A stretch of DNA of 64,000 nucleotides from Planococcus glaciei (GTDB lineage Bacteria; Bacillota; Bacilli; Bacillales_A; Planococcaceae), in the NCBI RefSeq assembly GCF_900099655.1, contig NZ_FNDC01000010.1, forward strand, positions 94,948 to 158,947. The letters run 5' to 3'. Under the pieces are notes generated by a model. That model saw nothing but the letters and a program-made list of their open reading frames with translations. It did no database searches and was not told where the DNA came from. Positions within the stretch are counted from its first letter, which is position 1, and each line of letters starts with the position of its first letter. The position numbers were made by a program, and so were the translations under genes. Below are positions 46,330-55,480 of the stretch, in pieces.

Positions 46330-47544
46330 ATGGATAATTTACCTTTTCTGCCGATCATTGTAGGCACTGATATGAATGCTTACAATATGGCCATTTCGTT
46401 TCACGAAGCATATGGCATTAAACCTGTTTTAGTAGGGAAAGAACCTTTGTCGTTTACGGCAATGAGCACCATTACAGAAACCATCGAGCTTCGCTCCGGC
46501 TTGTCCGATTCAGCGCAATTTGCCGGAATCTTGACAGACATAGCCGGCAAGTACAGAACGCCCGGAAAAACATTGCTGCTAGTCGGCACAAATGATTTGT
46601 ACGTGCGCTTGATCATCGAAAATGCATCGGTACTGCGCGAGCATTTTGTCTTTAATTACATTTCGGAAGATTTGATGAATCAGCTGCAGGTAAAATCGAA
46701 TTTCTATAAATTATGCCACGAACACGGCATCGATACTCCGACAACGTTCTTTTACGACTGCCGTTCCAGACAGCCGTTTGAAGAGCAAATGATGTATCCG
46801 GTCATCATCAAGCCGAGCAACGGCATTGAGTACAACCTCAATAAATTCGAAGGCCAGCAGAAAGTCTACAAAGTGGAAAATCCGCGGGAATTGCAGGAAG
46901 TCATCCGGACAATTATTGCCAGTGGCTATCAGGATGAATTGATCATCCAGGATTACATCCCAGGCGATGATACATATATGTGGGATTCTGTCATCTACGC
47001 CAATTCCAAAGGCAAGACGCAGCTTGTGACCTATGCCCAAGTGGTTCTGCAGGAGCATACCGTTACGGCCATCGGAAACTATACTGCCTTGATTACGCGC
47101 TACAACAAAGACATGATGGTCAAGCTGCAGAACTTCCTGGAAGCGGTAGGCTACACCGGCTTTGCCAATTTCGATTTGAAATACGACGAGCGGGATGGCA
47201 AATTCAAGGTCTTTGAAGTGAACATCCGCCAAGGCCGTTCAAGCTATTACGTCACTGCTTTGGGCCATAATATGGCCACGTACTTAGTCGACGACTTGAT
47301 CTACGGAATTGAAAAGCCTGTCACGTATTTGAATGAAGAATTTTTGTTCACGGTTGTGCCGAAAATTGTTCTTCGCAAGTTTGTAGACAATAAAGCCGTG
47401 CAGCGCGACATCAATCAATTGCTGAAAAAAGGCAAATACGTCAATCCGTTGTTCTATAAAAAAGACACGCACCTTAAACGGAAATTGTACCTGTTCGCCC
47501 GCCAAGTGAATTATTATAAGAAATACAAAAACAACCAGTGGTGA
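46330..47544 (+). CDS. ATP-grasp carboxylate-amine ligase, possible cell-wall D-Asp/D-Glu ligase
   Basis: A 404-residue ATP-grasp protein. The N-terminal part PIIVGTDMNAYNMAISFHEAYGIKPVLVG resembles the pre-ATP-grasp domain of AslA/Aslfm-type D-aspartate ligases. The ATP-grasp core follows: YPVIIKPSNGIEYN for the nucleotide, DELIIQDYIPGDDTY, and the metal-binding VFEVNIRQGRSS near the end. Such enzymes add D-Asp to the Lys of peptidoglycan precursors; Planococcaceae commonly carry L-Lys-D-Glu or D-Asp bridges, so that role is plausible but inferred. AGGAGG precedes ATG 46330, 14 bases after phoR. Confidence 0.65.
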   Translation: MDNLPFLPIIVGTDMNAYNMAISFHEAYGIKPVLVGKEPLSFTAMSTITETIELRSGLSDSAQFAGILTDIAGKYRTPGKTLLLVGTNDLYVRLIIENASVLREHFVFNYISEDLMNQLQVKSNFYKLCHEHGIDTPTTFFYDCRSRQPFEEQMMYPVIIKPSNGIEYNLNKFEGQQKVYKVENPRELQEVIRTIIASGYQDELIIQDYIPGDDTYMWDSVIYANSKGKTQLVTYAQVVLQEHTVTAIGNYTALITRYNKDMMVKLQNFLEAVGYTGFANFDLKYDERDGKFKVFEVNIRQGRSSYYVTALGHNMATYLVDDLIYGIEKPVTYLNEEFLFTVVPKIVLRKFVDNKAVQRDINQLLKKGKYVNPLFYKKDTHLKRKLYLFARQVNYYKKYKNNQW

Positions 47545-47559
47545 CACTGGTTGTTTTTT
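47530..47559 (+). terminator. Terminator overlapping the ligase stop codon
   Basis: Stem AACAACCAGTG/CACTGGTTGTT with a GTGA loop is followed by six T residues. It ends the phoPR-ligase transcript. Confidence 0.92.
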
Positions 47560-47624
47560 AGTGTGTTGAGAAACTCACAGCACCTATACTGCTCTTTCAT
47601 CCAGAATGCTGAAAAAGATACGTA

Positions 47625-47690
47625 GCAAAACAGCGAAGACGCCTGTGAGAACAGCTCGGCGCGAGGCCATGGCAAGCGAAGCTGTTTCGC
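47625..47690 (+). repeat. Shortened family A repeat
   Basis: GCGAAGACGCCTGTGAGAA and a GGCAAGCG block recall family A, with ends GCAAAACAGC and GCTGTTTCGC pairing (one mismatch). The middle is deleted relative to the copies at 20.5 and 25.9 kb. Confidence 0.55.
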
Positions 47691-47777
47691 AGAATATTGA
47701 TAGTTGAAAATTATTAGTTCAACTTATATAAGTGATTTGCCATCAGAATGCTATTTAAATGTTAATCGCTGTTTGAG

Positions 47778-47874
47778 AGAGCTTCTCCAGCGCCGGCGCG
47801 TTAAGGGGCTAGGCGGAGCGGTGAGACGAGTGTACTTCTCGGCTTATCGCAGGAGCCATGCCCAAAGCGGCCGA
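47778..47874 (-). repeat. GC-rich repeat-like segment
   Basis: A GC-rich island in an A/T-rich gap. On the minus strand it contains GGCTCCTGCGATAAGCCGA, weakly like the family A core, but the remainder differs, so the relation is unproven. No credible gene is present; the gap 47545-48095 otherwise holds a Pho site and a terminator. Confidence 0.4.
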
Positions 47875-47926
47875 AGCGGTATATAAAATATGAATCTTGC
47901 ACTGAATTGATAATAGAATCTCAACA

Positions 47927-47974
47927 TTTACAGAATATTAACACTAGCTTCACATTCGGGTGTTAAGGTTTAAT
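47927..47974 (+). promoter_or_regulatory. Pho box: three TT(A/C/T)ACA repeats plus -10
   Basis: TTTACA (47927), TTAACA (47938) and TTCACA (47949) begin exactly 11 bases apart. This matches the direct-repeat PhoP site of Bacillus, where 6-mers of TT(A/C/T)ACA recur each helical turn. A TTTAAT at 47969-47974 can serve as -10, placing the boxes at about -27 to -55. phoPR itself ends 1.6 kb upstream. Confidence 0.75.
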
Positions 47975-47979
47975 AGAAC

Positions 47980-48030
47980 CCCCCTTCAACCGCATGAAGG
48001 GAAGAAGAGCCCTCCCCGGGGCTCTTTTTC
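47980..48030 (+). ncRNA. Candidate PhoP-controlled short RNA or attenuator
   Basis: A transcript from the Pho promoter would start near 47980 and hold two hairpins: CCCTTC/GAAGGG (47981-48001) and AGAGCCC/GGGGCTCT (48006-48026) followed by TTTTTC and seven more T residues, a good terminator. No coding gene lies between. It may be a small RNA of about 50 nt or an attenuator ahead of hflK, which starts 66 bases later. Confidence 0.45.
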
Positions 48031-48095
48031 TTTTTTTGTGAAACTATTCCACAATTGTTCCGTATATGAATTATAAGGAAAAAGGAGGGGAATAG

Positions 48096-49082
48096 ATGAC
48101 CACAAAAAAAGTGTTATCCATTATCGGTTTGTCGGTTGCCGGCATTCTTTTGCTCGTTGCCGTCTTTACCAGCTGGTATACCGTGGACGAATCCGAACAA
48201 GCAGTCATCATCACATTCGGCGAGGCGAAAGAAACGGTTGTCGAATCGGGCCTGCATTTTAAAATGCCTTGGCCGATCCAAAGAGCAGAGATATTTTCAA
48301 AAGAAACATACAGCCTGCAGTTTGGCTATAACCAAAACGCAGAAGGTGAAATTGTCGCCTACGACAAAGAAACAAAAATGATTACGGGTGATGAAAATAT
48401 TGTGCTGACCGATTTGGTCGTGCAATGGAAAATCACGGATCCTAAAAAGTATTTGTTCAACTCCGAAGCACCACAGGAAATTCTGCATGATGCCACTTCC
48501 TCATCCATCCGTTCCATCATCGGAAGCTCGCTGATCGATGACGCACTTACTTCCGGGAAAGCGGAAATCGAAGCGGAAACAAGAGATTTGCTGGCGTCAT
48601 TGATCGAAAAATACGATATCGGCATCATGGTGCTGGCAGTGAAACTGCAGGATGTGGAATTGCCGAACGAAGAAGTCCGGGCGGCGTTCACCAACGTGAC
48701 AGATGCCCGTGAAACGATGAATACCAAAATCAACGAAGCGAAAAAATACGAAAACCAAAAACGGAACGAAGCATTGGGGGAAAAAGCAGCGATCAATTCC
48801 CGGGCAGAAGGCCAGAAAGTGTCGCGCATTGAACAAGCACGCGGGGATGTAGCCATCTTTGATAAACTTTACACAGAATACAAAACAAACCCTGAAGTCA
48901 CGCAGCAGCGCCTCGTCATGGAAACGCTGGAAACCGTTTTGCCGAATGCGAAACTCTACATAATGAACGACGACGGCGGAACGATGAAGTATTTGCCGCT
49001 TAACGAGATGCAGACCGTTGTGCCGCCGGCTGCGGAAGAGAAGGAAGAAACGAAAGAAACGAAAGAAGGAGGCGGAAACTGA
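48096..49082 (+). CDS. hflK: HflK, FtsH-associated stomatin/prohibitin protein
   Basis: A 328-residue protein with one N-terminal membrane helix (about 5-27) and an SPFH/band-7 domain (about 28-230: ESEQAVIITFGEAKETVVESGLHFKMPWP). A long helical segment follows (about 215-260) and a charged low-complexity tail EEKEETKETKEGGG. HflK and HflC form a cage around the FtsH protease and limit its access to substrates. AAAGGAGG precedes ATG 48096. hflC starts at its stop codon. B. subtilis lacks this pair at this locus. Confidence 0.88.
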   Translation: MTTKKVLSIIGLSVAGILLLVAVFTSWYTVDESEQAVIITFGEAKETVVESGLHFKMPWPIQRAEIFSKETYSLQFGYNQNAEGEIVAYDKETKMITGDENIVLTDLVVQWKITDPKKYLFNSEAPQEILHDATSSSIRSIIGSSLIDDALTSGKAEIEAETRDLLASLIEKYDIGIMVLAVKLQDVELPNEEVRAAFTNVTDARETMNTKINEAKKYENQKRNEALGEKAAINSRAEGQKVSRIEQARGDVAIFDKLYTEYKTNPEVTQQRLVMETLETVLPNAKLYIMNDDGGTMKYLPLNEMQTVVPPAAEEKEETKETKEGGGN

Positions 49083-50071
49083 TGGAACCAAACAACCCTT
49101 TCCAAAATCCTAAAAAACCGAATCCATGGGAAAAGCCGATCAAGCCGGCAAAACCGAAAAAAGAAAGGCCGCCGAAAGAGCCCATCCAATTCAAGAAATA
49201 CTGGAAATTGATCGTCGGGCTATCGGTTGCATTGTTTGCCTTAATCATCATCTTGACCAACATTTACGTGGTCAAAGAAAATGAATACCGGGTAGTCCGC
49301 CAATTTGGCGAAGTGGTAACGATTCAAGACAAGCCGGGCATCCGGATGAAAATTCCGTTTCTGCAAAGCGTCACAACTTTGCCGAAATACCAGATGACAT
49401 ACGATGTATCGGAAGCGGAAATCAATACGAAAGACAAAAAGCGCATCATCATCGACAACTACGCTGTTTGGCAAGTGGTAGATCCGATTGATTTGATCAC
49501 CAACGCTGTTTCAATCGTCAATGCGGAATCGCGGATGGAAGAATTCATTTATTCAGTGGTCCGCACGGAACTTGGCCAGCTGAATTACGACGAGATCATC
49601 AATGATGAGAATTCCTCGCGCGGCAGTTTGAATGACAATGTAACAGCGAAAGTCAATGAACTGCTTGAAAAAGACCGATACGGCATTAAAGTAGTCGATG
49701 TCCGGATGAAGCGCACTGATTTGCCGGAAGAGAATGAGCAGTCCGTTTATACGCGGATGATTTCGGAGCGGGATTCAACGGCCCAGGACTATTTGTCGCA
49801 AGGCGATGCAAAAAAACGCGAAATTGAAGCACAAGCAGACCGTGAAGCACAGGAAGTGATTGCGACTGCCCGGAAAGAAGCGGCATTGATCCAGGCTGAA
49901 GGGGAATCGGAAGCAGCCAAAATCTACAACCAATCGTTTTCGAAAGATCCGGAGTTTTACGGGCTTTACCGCTCGCTGTCATCTTATACAAAAACAATCG
50001 GGGAAGATACCGTCATCATCTTGCCGTCTGATTCGCCATATGCCCAAATTCTGTCAGGGAATATGGAATAA
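49082..50071 (+). CDS. hflC: HflC, FtsH-associated stomatin/prohibitin protein
   Basis: A 329-residue partner of HflK. A cytoplasmic Pro/Lys-rich stretch (residues 1-38, NPKKPNPWEKPIKPAKPKK) comes before one membrane helix (about 41-62) and the band-7 domain with VKENEYRVVRQFGEVV. The Q/A-rich helix EIEAQADREAQEVIATARKEA and the FYGLYRSL segment are HflC hallmarks. A Pro-rich N-terminus is more usual for HflK, so the naming within the pair rests on the C-terminal motifs. GAAGGAGG precedes the ATG. Confidence 0.88.
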   Translation: MEPNNPFQNPKKPNPWEKPIKPAKPKKERPPKEPIQFKKYWKLIVGLSVALFALIIILTNIYVVKENEYRVVRQFGEVVTIQDKPGIRMKIPFLQSVTTLPKYQMTYDVSEAEINTKDKKRIIIDNYAVWQVVDPIDLITNAVSIVNAESRMEEFIYSVVRTELGQLNYDEIINDENSSRGSLNDNVTAKVNELLEKDRYGIKVVDVRMKRTDLPEENEQSVYTRMISERDSTAQDYLSQGDAKKREIEAQADREAQEVIATARKEAALIQAEGESEAAKIYNQSFSKDPEFYGLYRSLSSYTKTIGEDTVIILPSDSPYAQILSGNME

Positions 50072-50239
50072 GCCTAGCCCTTCATTTCTTTTCTTTTTGC
50101 CCACGTGGTAAAATAAAAGGAATGAGGGCTTATTTTTATTTATTTGGTAAGCACAATGATTTGTAAGGAACGGCAGAAGCTGAGATTTTTTGAAGAAAAG
50201 AAGGCTGGCTGCCCGCTTCCTATTGAAAGGGGTAATATT

Positions 50240-52858
50240 GTGGCGAAGAAAATACTTTTATTGGATGGGAACAGTTTGGCGTACCGGGCATTTTTTGCCT
50301 TGCCGCTATTAACAAATGAACACGGAGTCCATACAAACGCTGTCTACGGCTTTACAATGATGCTGCAGCGGATTCTGGAGGAAGAAAAGCCGACGCATAT
50401 GGTGGTCGCTTTCGATGCCGGGAAAACAACCTTCCGCCACGAAACATTCAGCGAATACAAAGGCGGACGCCAGAAGACGCCGCCGGAACTATCGGAGCAA
50501 TTCCCGTATTTGCGCAAATTGATCGATGCCTACCGCATCAAACGTTATGAACTGCCAAATTACGAAGCGGACGATATTATCGGTACTTTGAGTCTGGAAG
50601 CGGAACAAGCAGGGGATGAAGTCATTGTCATTTCCGGTGATAAAGATTTAACGCAGCTTGCTTCTCCTTCGACGACCGTTTACATTACGCGCAAAGGAAT
50701 CACCGATATTGAGAAATATACAGTCGATCATATCCAGGAAAAATACGGTCTGTCGCCTGAGCAGATCATCGATTTGAAAGGGCTGATGGGTGATGCTTCC
50801 GATAACATCCCGGGAGTTCCGGGCGTCGGAGAAAAGACCGCCCTTAAATTACTGGCGGCCCATGGCTCGGTTGAAGGCGTTTATGAAGCGATTGACCAGC
50901 AAAAAGGCAAACTGAAAGAAAAACTCGTCGAAAATGAAGAGTTGGCGCTGATCAGCAAAAAGCTGGCAACGATCGAGCGCAATGCGCCGATTGAAATTAA
51001 AATTGATGAACTGACTTACTCCGGTCCGGACCAGGATGAATTGATTCAGGTTTGGAATGAGCTGGCGTTTAAATCGCTGCTGGAAAAAATGGATTATACG
51101 GCAGAGGAAACGGAGAAAGAAGAGCTGGTATTTGAAGTGCTGCAGAAAATCGACCCGGCGATTTTTGAAGACGAAATGGCCATTCATCTTGAAATGTACG
51201 ATGAACAATACCACACATGCGATTTGCTTGGCGTTTCGCTTGCCACTGCTTCCAAGACTTACGTTATTCCGATGGATGTCGTGAAAGGTTCGGAAGCCTT
51301 TAAATCCTGGCTGATGGACGAAACGAAGAAAAAGTACATGTCGGATTCCAAAGCGGCGACAGCGGCGTTCTATCGCTGCGGACTGGAAGTGGCGGGCGTT
51401 GATTTTGATTTGATGCTTGGCGCTTATATCGTCAATCCATCGCTTACGTATACCGACCTGGCCAATATCGTGCAGGAATACGGCTATACGGATGTATCGC
51501 AAAACGAACAGATCTACGGCAAAGGCGCGAAAAAATCGGTTCCGGATGACAACATTCTGCATGAGCACATTGCCAGAAAAGGCCGCACCATCTGGGCAGT
51601 CCGCCCGACGGTTCTCAAGAAATTGGAGGAGAACGAGCAATTCGAGCTGTACTACAACCTGGAATTGCCGCTTGCAACGGTTCTCGGGACGATGGAATCG
51701 TTTGGCGTACAAGTGGACAAAGAGCAACTGGTGGCAATGGGCAAAGAACTGGGCGAGAAATTGGCCGAAATCGAAAAGAATATCCACTCGCTTGCCGGCG
51801 AAAAATTCAATATCAATTCACCGAAGCAATTGGGTGTTGTGCTGTTCGAAAACCTGGGATTGCCTGTCTTGAAAAAGACGAAGACCGGCTATTCGACAGC
51901 AGCGGATGTACTGGAAAAACTGGAAGGCCAGCATGAAATCATCTCGCAGATCTTAATGTACCGCCAACTGGGCAAAATCCTTTCCACTTATATTGAAGGC
52001 TTGTTGAAGGAAATCCATGAAGACGGCAAAGTCCATACGCGTTTTCAGCAGGCTTTGACGACAACCGGGCGCCTCAGCTCCATCAATCCGAACTTGCAGA
52101 ACATCCCGGTACGGGTGGAAGAAGGGCGCAAAATCCGCAAGGCGTTCGTGCCTTCAGAACCGGACTGGCTCATGGTTGCAGCCGATTACTCGCAGATTGA
52201 ATTGCGTGTATTGGCCGATATGTCGAAAGACGAAAGCCTGATTGATGCCTTTAAACACGATCTGGATATTCACACGAAGACGGCGAGTGATGTATTCCAT
52301 GTGCCGCTTGAAGAAGTGACGTCGGATATGCGCCGCGCCGCAAAAGCGGTCAACTTCGGCATTGTCTATGGCATCAGCGACTACGGTCTGTCACAAAGCT
52401 TGAACATCACCCGAAAAGCGGCAGCTGAATTTATTGATAATTACTTGAAGAGTTTCCCGGGCGTCAAAAATTACATGGACGGCAGCATTCAGACGGCGAA
52501 GCAGAACGGGTTTGTGACGACCTTGATGAAACGCCGCCGCTATTTGCCGGACATCAACAGCTCAAACTTCAATCTGCGCAGCTTTGCCGAACGAACAGCG
52601 ATGAATACACCAATCCAGGGAAGTGCAGCGGATATCATCAAAAAAGCGATGATCGATATGGCGGATGCGCTGGAACAGGAAAATATGCAGACCCGTATGC
52701 TGCTGCAAGTTCACGATGAATTGATTTTTGAAGCGCCTCCAGAAGAATTGGAGAAACTGAAAACACTCGTGCCGCAAATTATGGAAAATGCAGTTCAATT
52801 GAACGTGCCGCTGAAAGTGGACTTTGCATTTGGCGATACTTGGTACGATACAAAATGA
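50240..52858 (+). CDS. polA: DNA polymerase I
   Basis: An 872-residue repair and Okazaki-processing polymerase. The N-terminal 5'-3' exonuclease (about 1-300; LLDGNSLAYRAFF, LMGDASDNIPGVPGVG) is intact. The middle domain lacks the 3'-5' exonuclease carboxylates (AIHLEMYDEQYH in place of DTE), as in other Bacillales. The polymerase domain has motif A DYSQIELRVLADMS (about 649), motif B RRAAKAVNFGIVYG and motif C QVHDELIFE. GTG 50240 follows AAAGGGG; 32 in-frame codons upstream lack protein-like character. Confidence 0.95.
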   Translation: MAKKILLLDGNSLAYRAFFALPLLTNEHGVHTNAVYGFTMMLQRILEEEKPTHMVVAFDAGKTTFRHETFSEYKGGRQKTPPELSEQFPYLRKLIDAYRIKRYELPNYEADDIIGTLSLEAEQAGDEVIVISGDKDLTQLASPSTTVYITRKGITDIEKYTVDHIQEKYGLSPEQIIDLKGLMGDASDNIPGVPGVGEKTALKLLAAHGSVEGVYEAIDQQKGKLKEKLVENEELALISKKLATIERNAPIEIKIDELTYSGPDQDELIQVWNELAFKSLLEKMDYTAEETEKEELVFEVLQKIDPAIFEDEMAIHLEMYDEQYHTCDLLGVSLATASKTYVIPMDVVKGSEAFKSWLMDETKKKYMSDSKAATAAFYRCGLEVAGVDFDLMLGAYIVNPSLTYTDLANIVQEYGYTDVSQNEQIYGKGAKKSVPDDNILHEHIARKGRTIWAVRPTVLKKLEENEQFELYYNLELPLATVLGTMESFGVQVDKEQLVAMGKELGEKLAEIEKNIHSLAGEKFNINSPKQLGVVLFENLGLPVLKKTKTGYSTAADVLEKLEGQHEIISQILMYRQLGKILSTYIEGLLKEIHEDGKVHTRFQQALTTTGRLSSINPNLQNIPVRVEEGRKIRKAFVPSEPDWLMVAADYSQIELRVLADMSKDESLIDAFKHDLDIHTKTASDVFHVPLEEVTSDMRRAAKAVNFGIVYGISDYGLSQSLNITRKAAAEFIDNYLKSFPGVKNYMDGSIQTAKQNGFVTTLMKRRRYLPDINSSNFNLRSFAERTAMNTPIQGSAADIIKKAMIDMADALEQENMQTRMLLQVHDELIFEAPPEELEKLKTLVPQIMENAVQLNVPLKVDFAFGDTWYDTK

Positions 52859-52873
52859 TGGGAGGGCTCTTGG

Positions 52874-53743
52874 ATGCCTGAACTTCCGGAAGTGGAAGGC
52901 GTTGTCCGCCTGATACGCCCGGTCTCCATTGGAAAAAAGATCCGCGACGTCTATGTGTCAGACACGATTCGCTTATCGAAAACGAATGGAAAAGAAGCCA
53001 TTATTAAAAAGATGGAAGCCGATTCCTTTATCGGCAACTTGATCGGAGCACAAATTATCAGCGTGGAACGGCGCAGCAAATACATTTATTTCACCTTAAA
53101 AACAGAAGAAGAGTTTCTGCTCGTCAATCATTTGGGAATGTCAGGCGCCTGGTTTTATGTCGACAGCCTGCTGTCGATCAATGAAGACAAGTTCCGCCGG
53201 CATGTCCATGTGGTATTGACTTTAAGCGACGGCAACCTGCTCGCCTATTCAGACATTCGGCGATTCGGGGAAATGCGGGTATTAAAAGAAGAGGCGGATT
53301 ACCCGCCGCTTCTTTTGATGGCACCCGAACCATTTGAAGCAGTGGCGCTCGACCATTTCCTGCAGATGGCCGATAGCCCGAAATACAAAAACAAAGCCAT
53401 CAAAGAAGTGATCATGGACGGCCAAGTGATTTCCGGATGCGGCAATATTTACGCCACAGAAGCCTTGTACCGGATGAAAATTCATCCGAACCGGGCAGCA
53501 GGCAGAATCAGCCGTGCACGGAAAATCCAGCTGTTCGAATCAATTGTGGCGATTTTGCTGGAAAGCATCGAAGCCGGAGGCAGCACCATTTCGGATTACC
53601 GGAACATCAACGGGGAATCGGGAAGCATGCAAAACCGGTTTGGGATGTATGGAAAAAAACAATGTATGGTGTGCGGCAGTGCCACCAAGTCGCTGAAGAT
53701 CGGCGGCAGGACTTCGGTTTACTGTCCGACATGCCAAAAGTGA
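52874..53743 (+). CDS. mutM: Formamidopyrimidine-DNA glycosylase
   Basis: A 289-residue base-excision enzyme removing 8-oxoguanine and FapyG. The catalytic N-terminus PELPEVE (Pro after Met removal), the H2TH motif and NIYATEAL, and the zinc finger CMVC...CPTCQ at the C-terminus are all visible. The usual PELPEVETV has GVV here, a mild change. GGGAGGG precedes ATG 52874, 15 bases after polA, so they form one operon with coaE. Confidence 0.94.
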   Translation: MPELPEVEGVVRLIRPVSIGKKIRDVYVSDTIRLSKTNGKEAIIKKMEADSFIGNLIGAQIISVERRSKYIYFTLKTEEEFLLVNHLGMSGAWFYVDSLLSINEDKFRRHVHVVLTLSDGNLLAYSDIRRFGEMRVLKEEADYPPLLLMAPEPFEAVALDHFLQMADSPKYKNKAIKEVIMDGQVISGCGNIYATEALYRMKIHPNRAAGRISRARKIQLFESIVAILLESIEAGGSTISDYRNINGESGSMQNRFGMYGKKQCMVCGSATKSLKIGGRTSVYCPTCQK

Positions 53744-53752
53744 GGGTTTAAG

Positions 53753-54355
53753 ATGATTATTGGGTTGACGGGAAGCATTGCCAGCGGGAAAAGTACGGTT
53801 TCCGCTATGCTTGCGGAAATGGGCTATCCCATTGTGGACGCCGATAAAGTGGCGCGCCTTGTGGTGGAGCCGGGCAGTGAAACATTGGAGAAAATCAGGG
53901 TGCTATTCGGGGAAGAAGTCATTCTTCCGGATGGCACCATGGACCGCAAAAAAGTGGGGGAGTTGATTTTCAACGACCCGGCCAGCCGGAAAAAGCTGAA
54001 CGATGTCATCCATCCGGCCATCCGGATGGAGATGCTTCGGCAGCGGGGCGAATTTTTGGACCAGGGCTTTGAAACGGTGATCATGGACATTCCGCTTCTA
54101 TTTGAAAGCCGGCTGCAGCATTTGGTCGACAAAGTGCTGGTCGTCAGCGTGACGGAAGAACATCAGTTGAAGCGCTTGATGGAGCGCAATGGCTTAAGCG
54201 AAAAAGAGGCGCGGGCACGTATTGCCTCCCAATTGCCGATGTCTGTCAAAGAAGAAGGGGCAGATGCCGTTATCTACAATAATGGCTCAGTCGATGAAAC
54301 CAAATGGCAATTAAACCGCATTTTGGACCAGTGGAAACGATTACAATCAGAATAA
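53753..54355 (+). CDS. coaE: Dephospho-CoA kinase
   Basis: A 200-residue P-loop kinase for the last step of coenzyme A synthesis. Walker A is GLTGSIASGKST (residues 4-15). VDADKVAR and the lid segment HPAIRMEM, DIPLLFES are typical. GAGGGTTTAAG lies upstream of ATG 53753. Unlike B. subtilis there is no ytaF between mutM and coaE. Confidence 0.93.
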   Translation: MIIGLTGSIASGKSTVSAMLAEMGYPIVDADKVARLVVEPGSETLEKIRVLFGEEVILPDGTMDRKKVGELIFNDPASRKKLNDVIHPAIRMEMLRQRGEFLDQGFETVIMDIPLLFESRLQHLVDKVLVVSVTEEHQLKRLMERNGLSEKEARARIASQLPMSVKEEGADAVIYNNGSVDETKWQLNRILDQWKRLQSE

Positions 54356-54395
54356 TACAGAAACGTGCGACTTTAAGGTTCCAGAATCCGTAAAA

Positions 54396-54406
54396 TGTGT
54401 TATACT
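54396..54406 (+). promoter_or_regulatory. CcpN-type operator at the gapB -10
   Basis: TGTGTTATACT fits the published CcpN consensus TRTGHYATAYW at all eleven positions and covers the -10 (TATACT, 54401-54406). In B. subtilis CcpN represses gapB and pckA during glycolysis. No ccpN gene is in this window, so the regulator is inferred. Confidence 0.65.
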
Positions 54407-54458
54407 ATATAACGAATTAAAAATATAAGTATAACTTATTTAATTGGAGGACTCGTAC

Positions 54459-55472
54459 ATGACAGTTTCTATTGCGATTAACGGATTTGGCCGTATTGGC
54501 CGCATGGTTTTTAGACAAGCGATTTTAATGGACGACATCACCATTGCTGCCATTAATGCCAGCTACCCAGCTGAAACTTTAGCGCATTTGATTAAGTATG
54601 ACACAAATCATGGAACTTTCGATGCCGAGGTCTCTGCTGAAGGAGACGCAATTATTGTAAACGGCAAACGAGTTCAACTCGTCAATGAACGGGATCCTTT
54701 AAAACTGCCATGGGAAAAGATGGGCATCGATATTGTTATTGAAGCAACAGGGAAATTCAATTCACGGGAACAAGCAGGCCTTCATTTAACAGCAGGAGCG
54801 AAAAAAGTCATTTTATCGGCCCCTGGAAAAAATGTTGATATCACGGTTGTAATGGGCGTCAATGACGACAAGCTGGAAGTTGAAAAGCACGACGTGATTT
54901 CCAACGCAAGCTGCACAACCAACTGCCTGGCGCCGGTCGCTAAAGTACTGAACGATGCGTTTGGAATTGAAAACGGTTTAATGACAACGGTCCACTCCTT
55001 CACGAACGACCAGAAAAACCTGGACAATCCGCACAAAGATTTACGCCGGGCGCGTGCATGCAGCCAGTCAATCATTCCAACTTCCACGGGTGCCGCGAAA
55101 GCGCTGTCTTTAGTTCTTCCGGAACTTGAAGGGAAGATGCACGGCATGGCCCTTCGTGTGCCGACGCCGAACGTTTCCTTGGTTGACTTGGTTGTCGACC
55201 TCGAACAGGATGTTACGGTGGAAGACGTCAACGAAGCATTTATCCGCGCTTCTGAAACGGATTTAAAAGGCATTCTAAGATTTACGATGGAGCCGCTAGT
55301 ATCGGTCGATTTCAATACCACTTATGAGTCTGCGACTATCGACGGCCTGTCCACAATGGTGATTGGGAACCGCAAAGTCAAAGTGCTGGCTTGGTACGAC
55401 AATGAATGGGGCTACTCTGCACGGGTCGTCGATTTGACGAAAAAAGTAGCAAAATCATTGGTATTCGCCTGA
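54459..55472 (+). CDS. gapB: Glyceraldehyde-3-phosphate dehydrogenase, gluconeogenic
   Basis: A 337-residue GAPDH. The Rossmann start INGFGRIGRMVFRQA and the catalytic SNASCTTNCLAP (Cys about 152) are intact. Position between coaE and speD matches B. subtilis gapB, the NADP-using form that runs in the direction of sugar synthesis. The upstream CcpN-like site fits. TTGGAGGA lies before ATG 54459; the 5 in-frame codons upstream lack a site. Confidence 0.92.
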   Translation: MTVSIAINGFGRIGRMVFRQAILMDDITIAAINASYPAETLAHLIKYDTNHGTFDAEVSAEGDAIIVNGKRVQLVNERDPLKLPWEKMGIDIVIEATGKFNSREQAGLHLTAGAKKVILSAPGKNVDITVVMGVNDDKLEVEKHDVISNASCTTNCLAPVAKVLNDAFGIENGLMTTVHSFTNDQKNLDNPHKDLRRARACSQSIIPTSTGAAKALSLVLPELEGKMHGMALRVPTPNVSLVDLVVDLEQDVTVEDVNEAFIRASETDLKGILRFTMEPLVSVDFNTTYESATIDGLSTMVIGNRKVKVLAWYDNEWGYSARVVDLTKKVAKSLVFA

Positions 55473-55480
55473 TAATTATT

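Noticed and set aside
50144..50239. 32-codon N-terminal extension of PolA
   Set aside because: The family start MAKKILLLDGNSLAYR at GTG 50240 has a good ribosome site; the extension is not like PolA.
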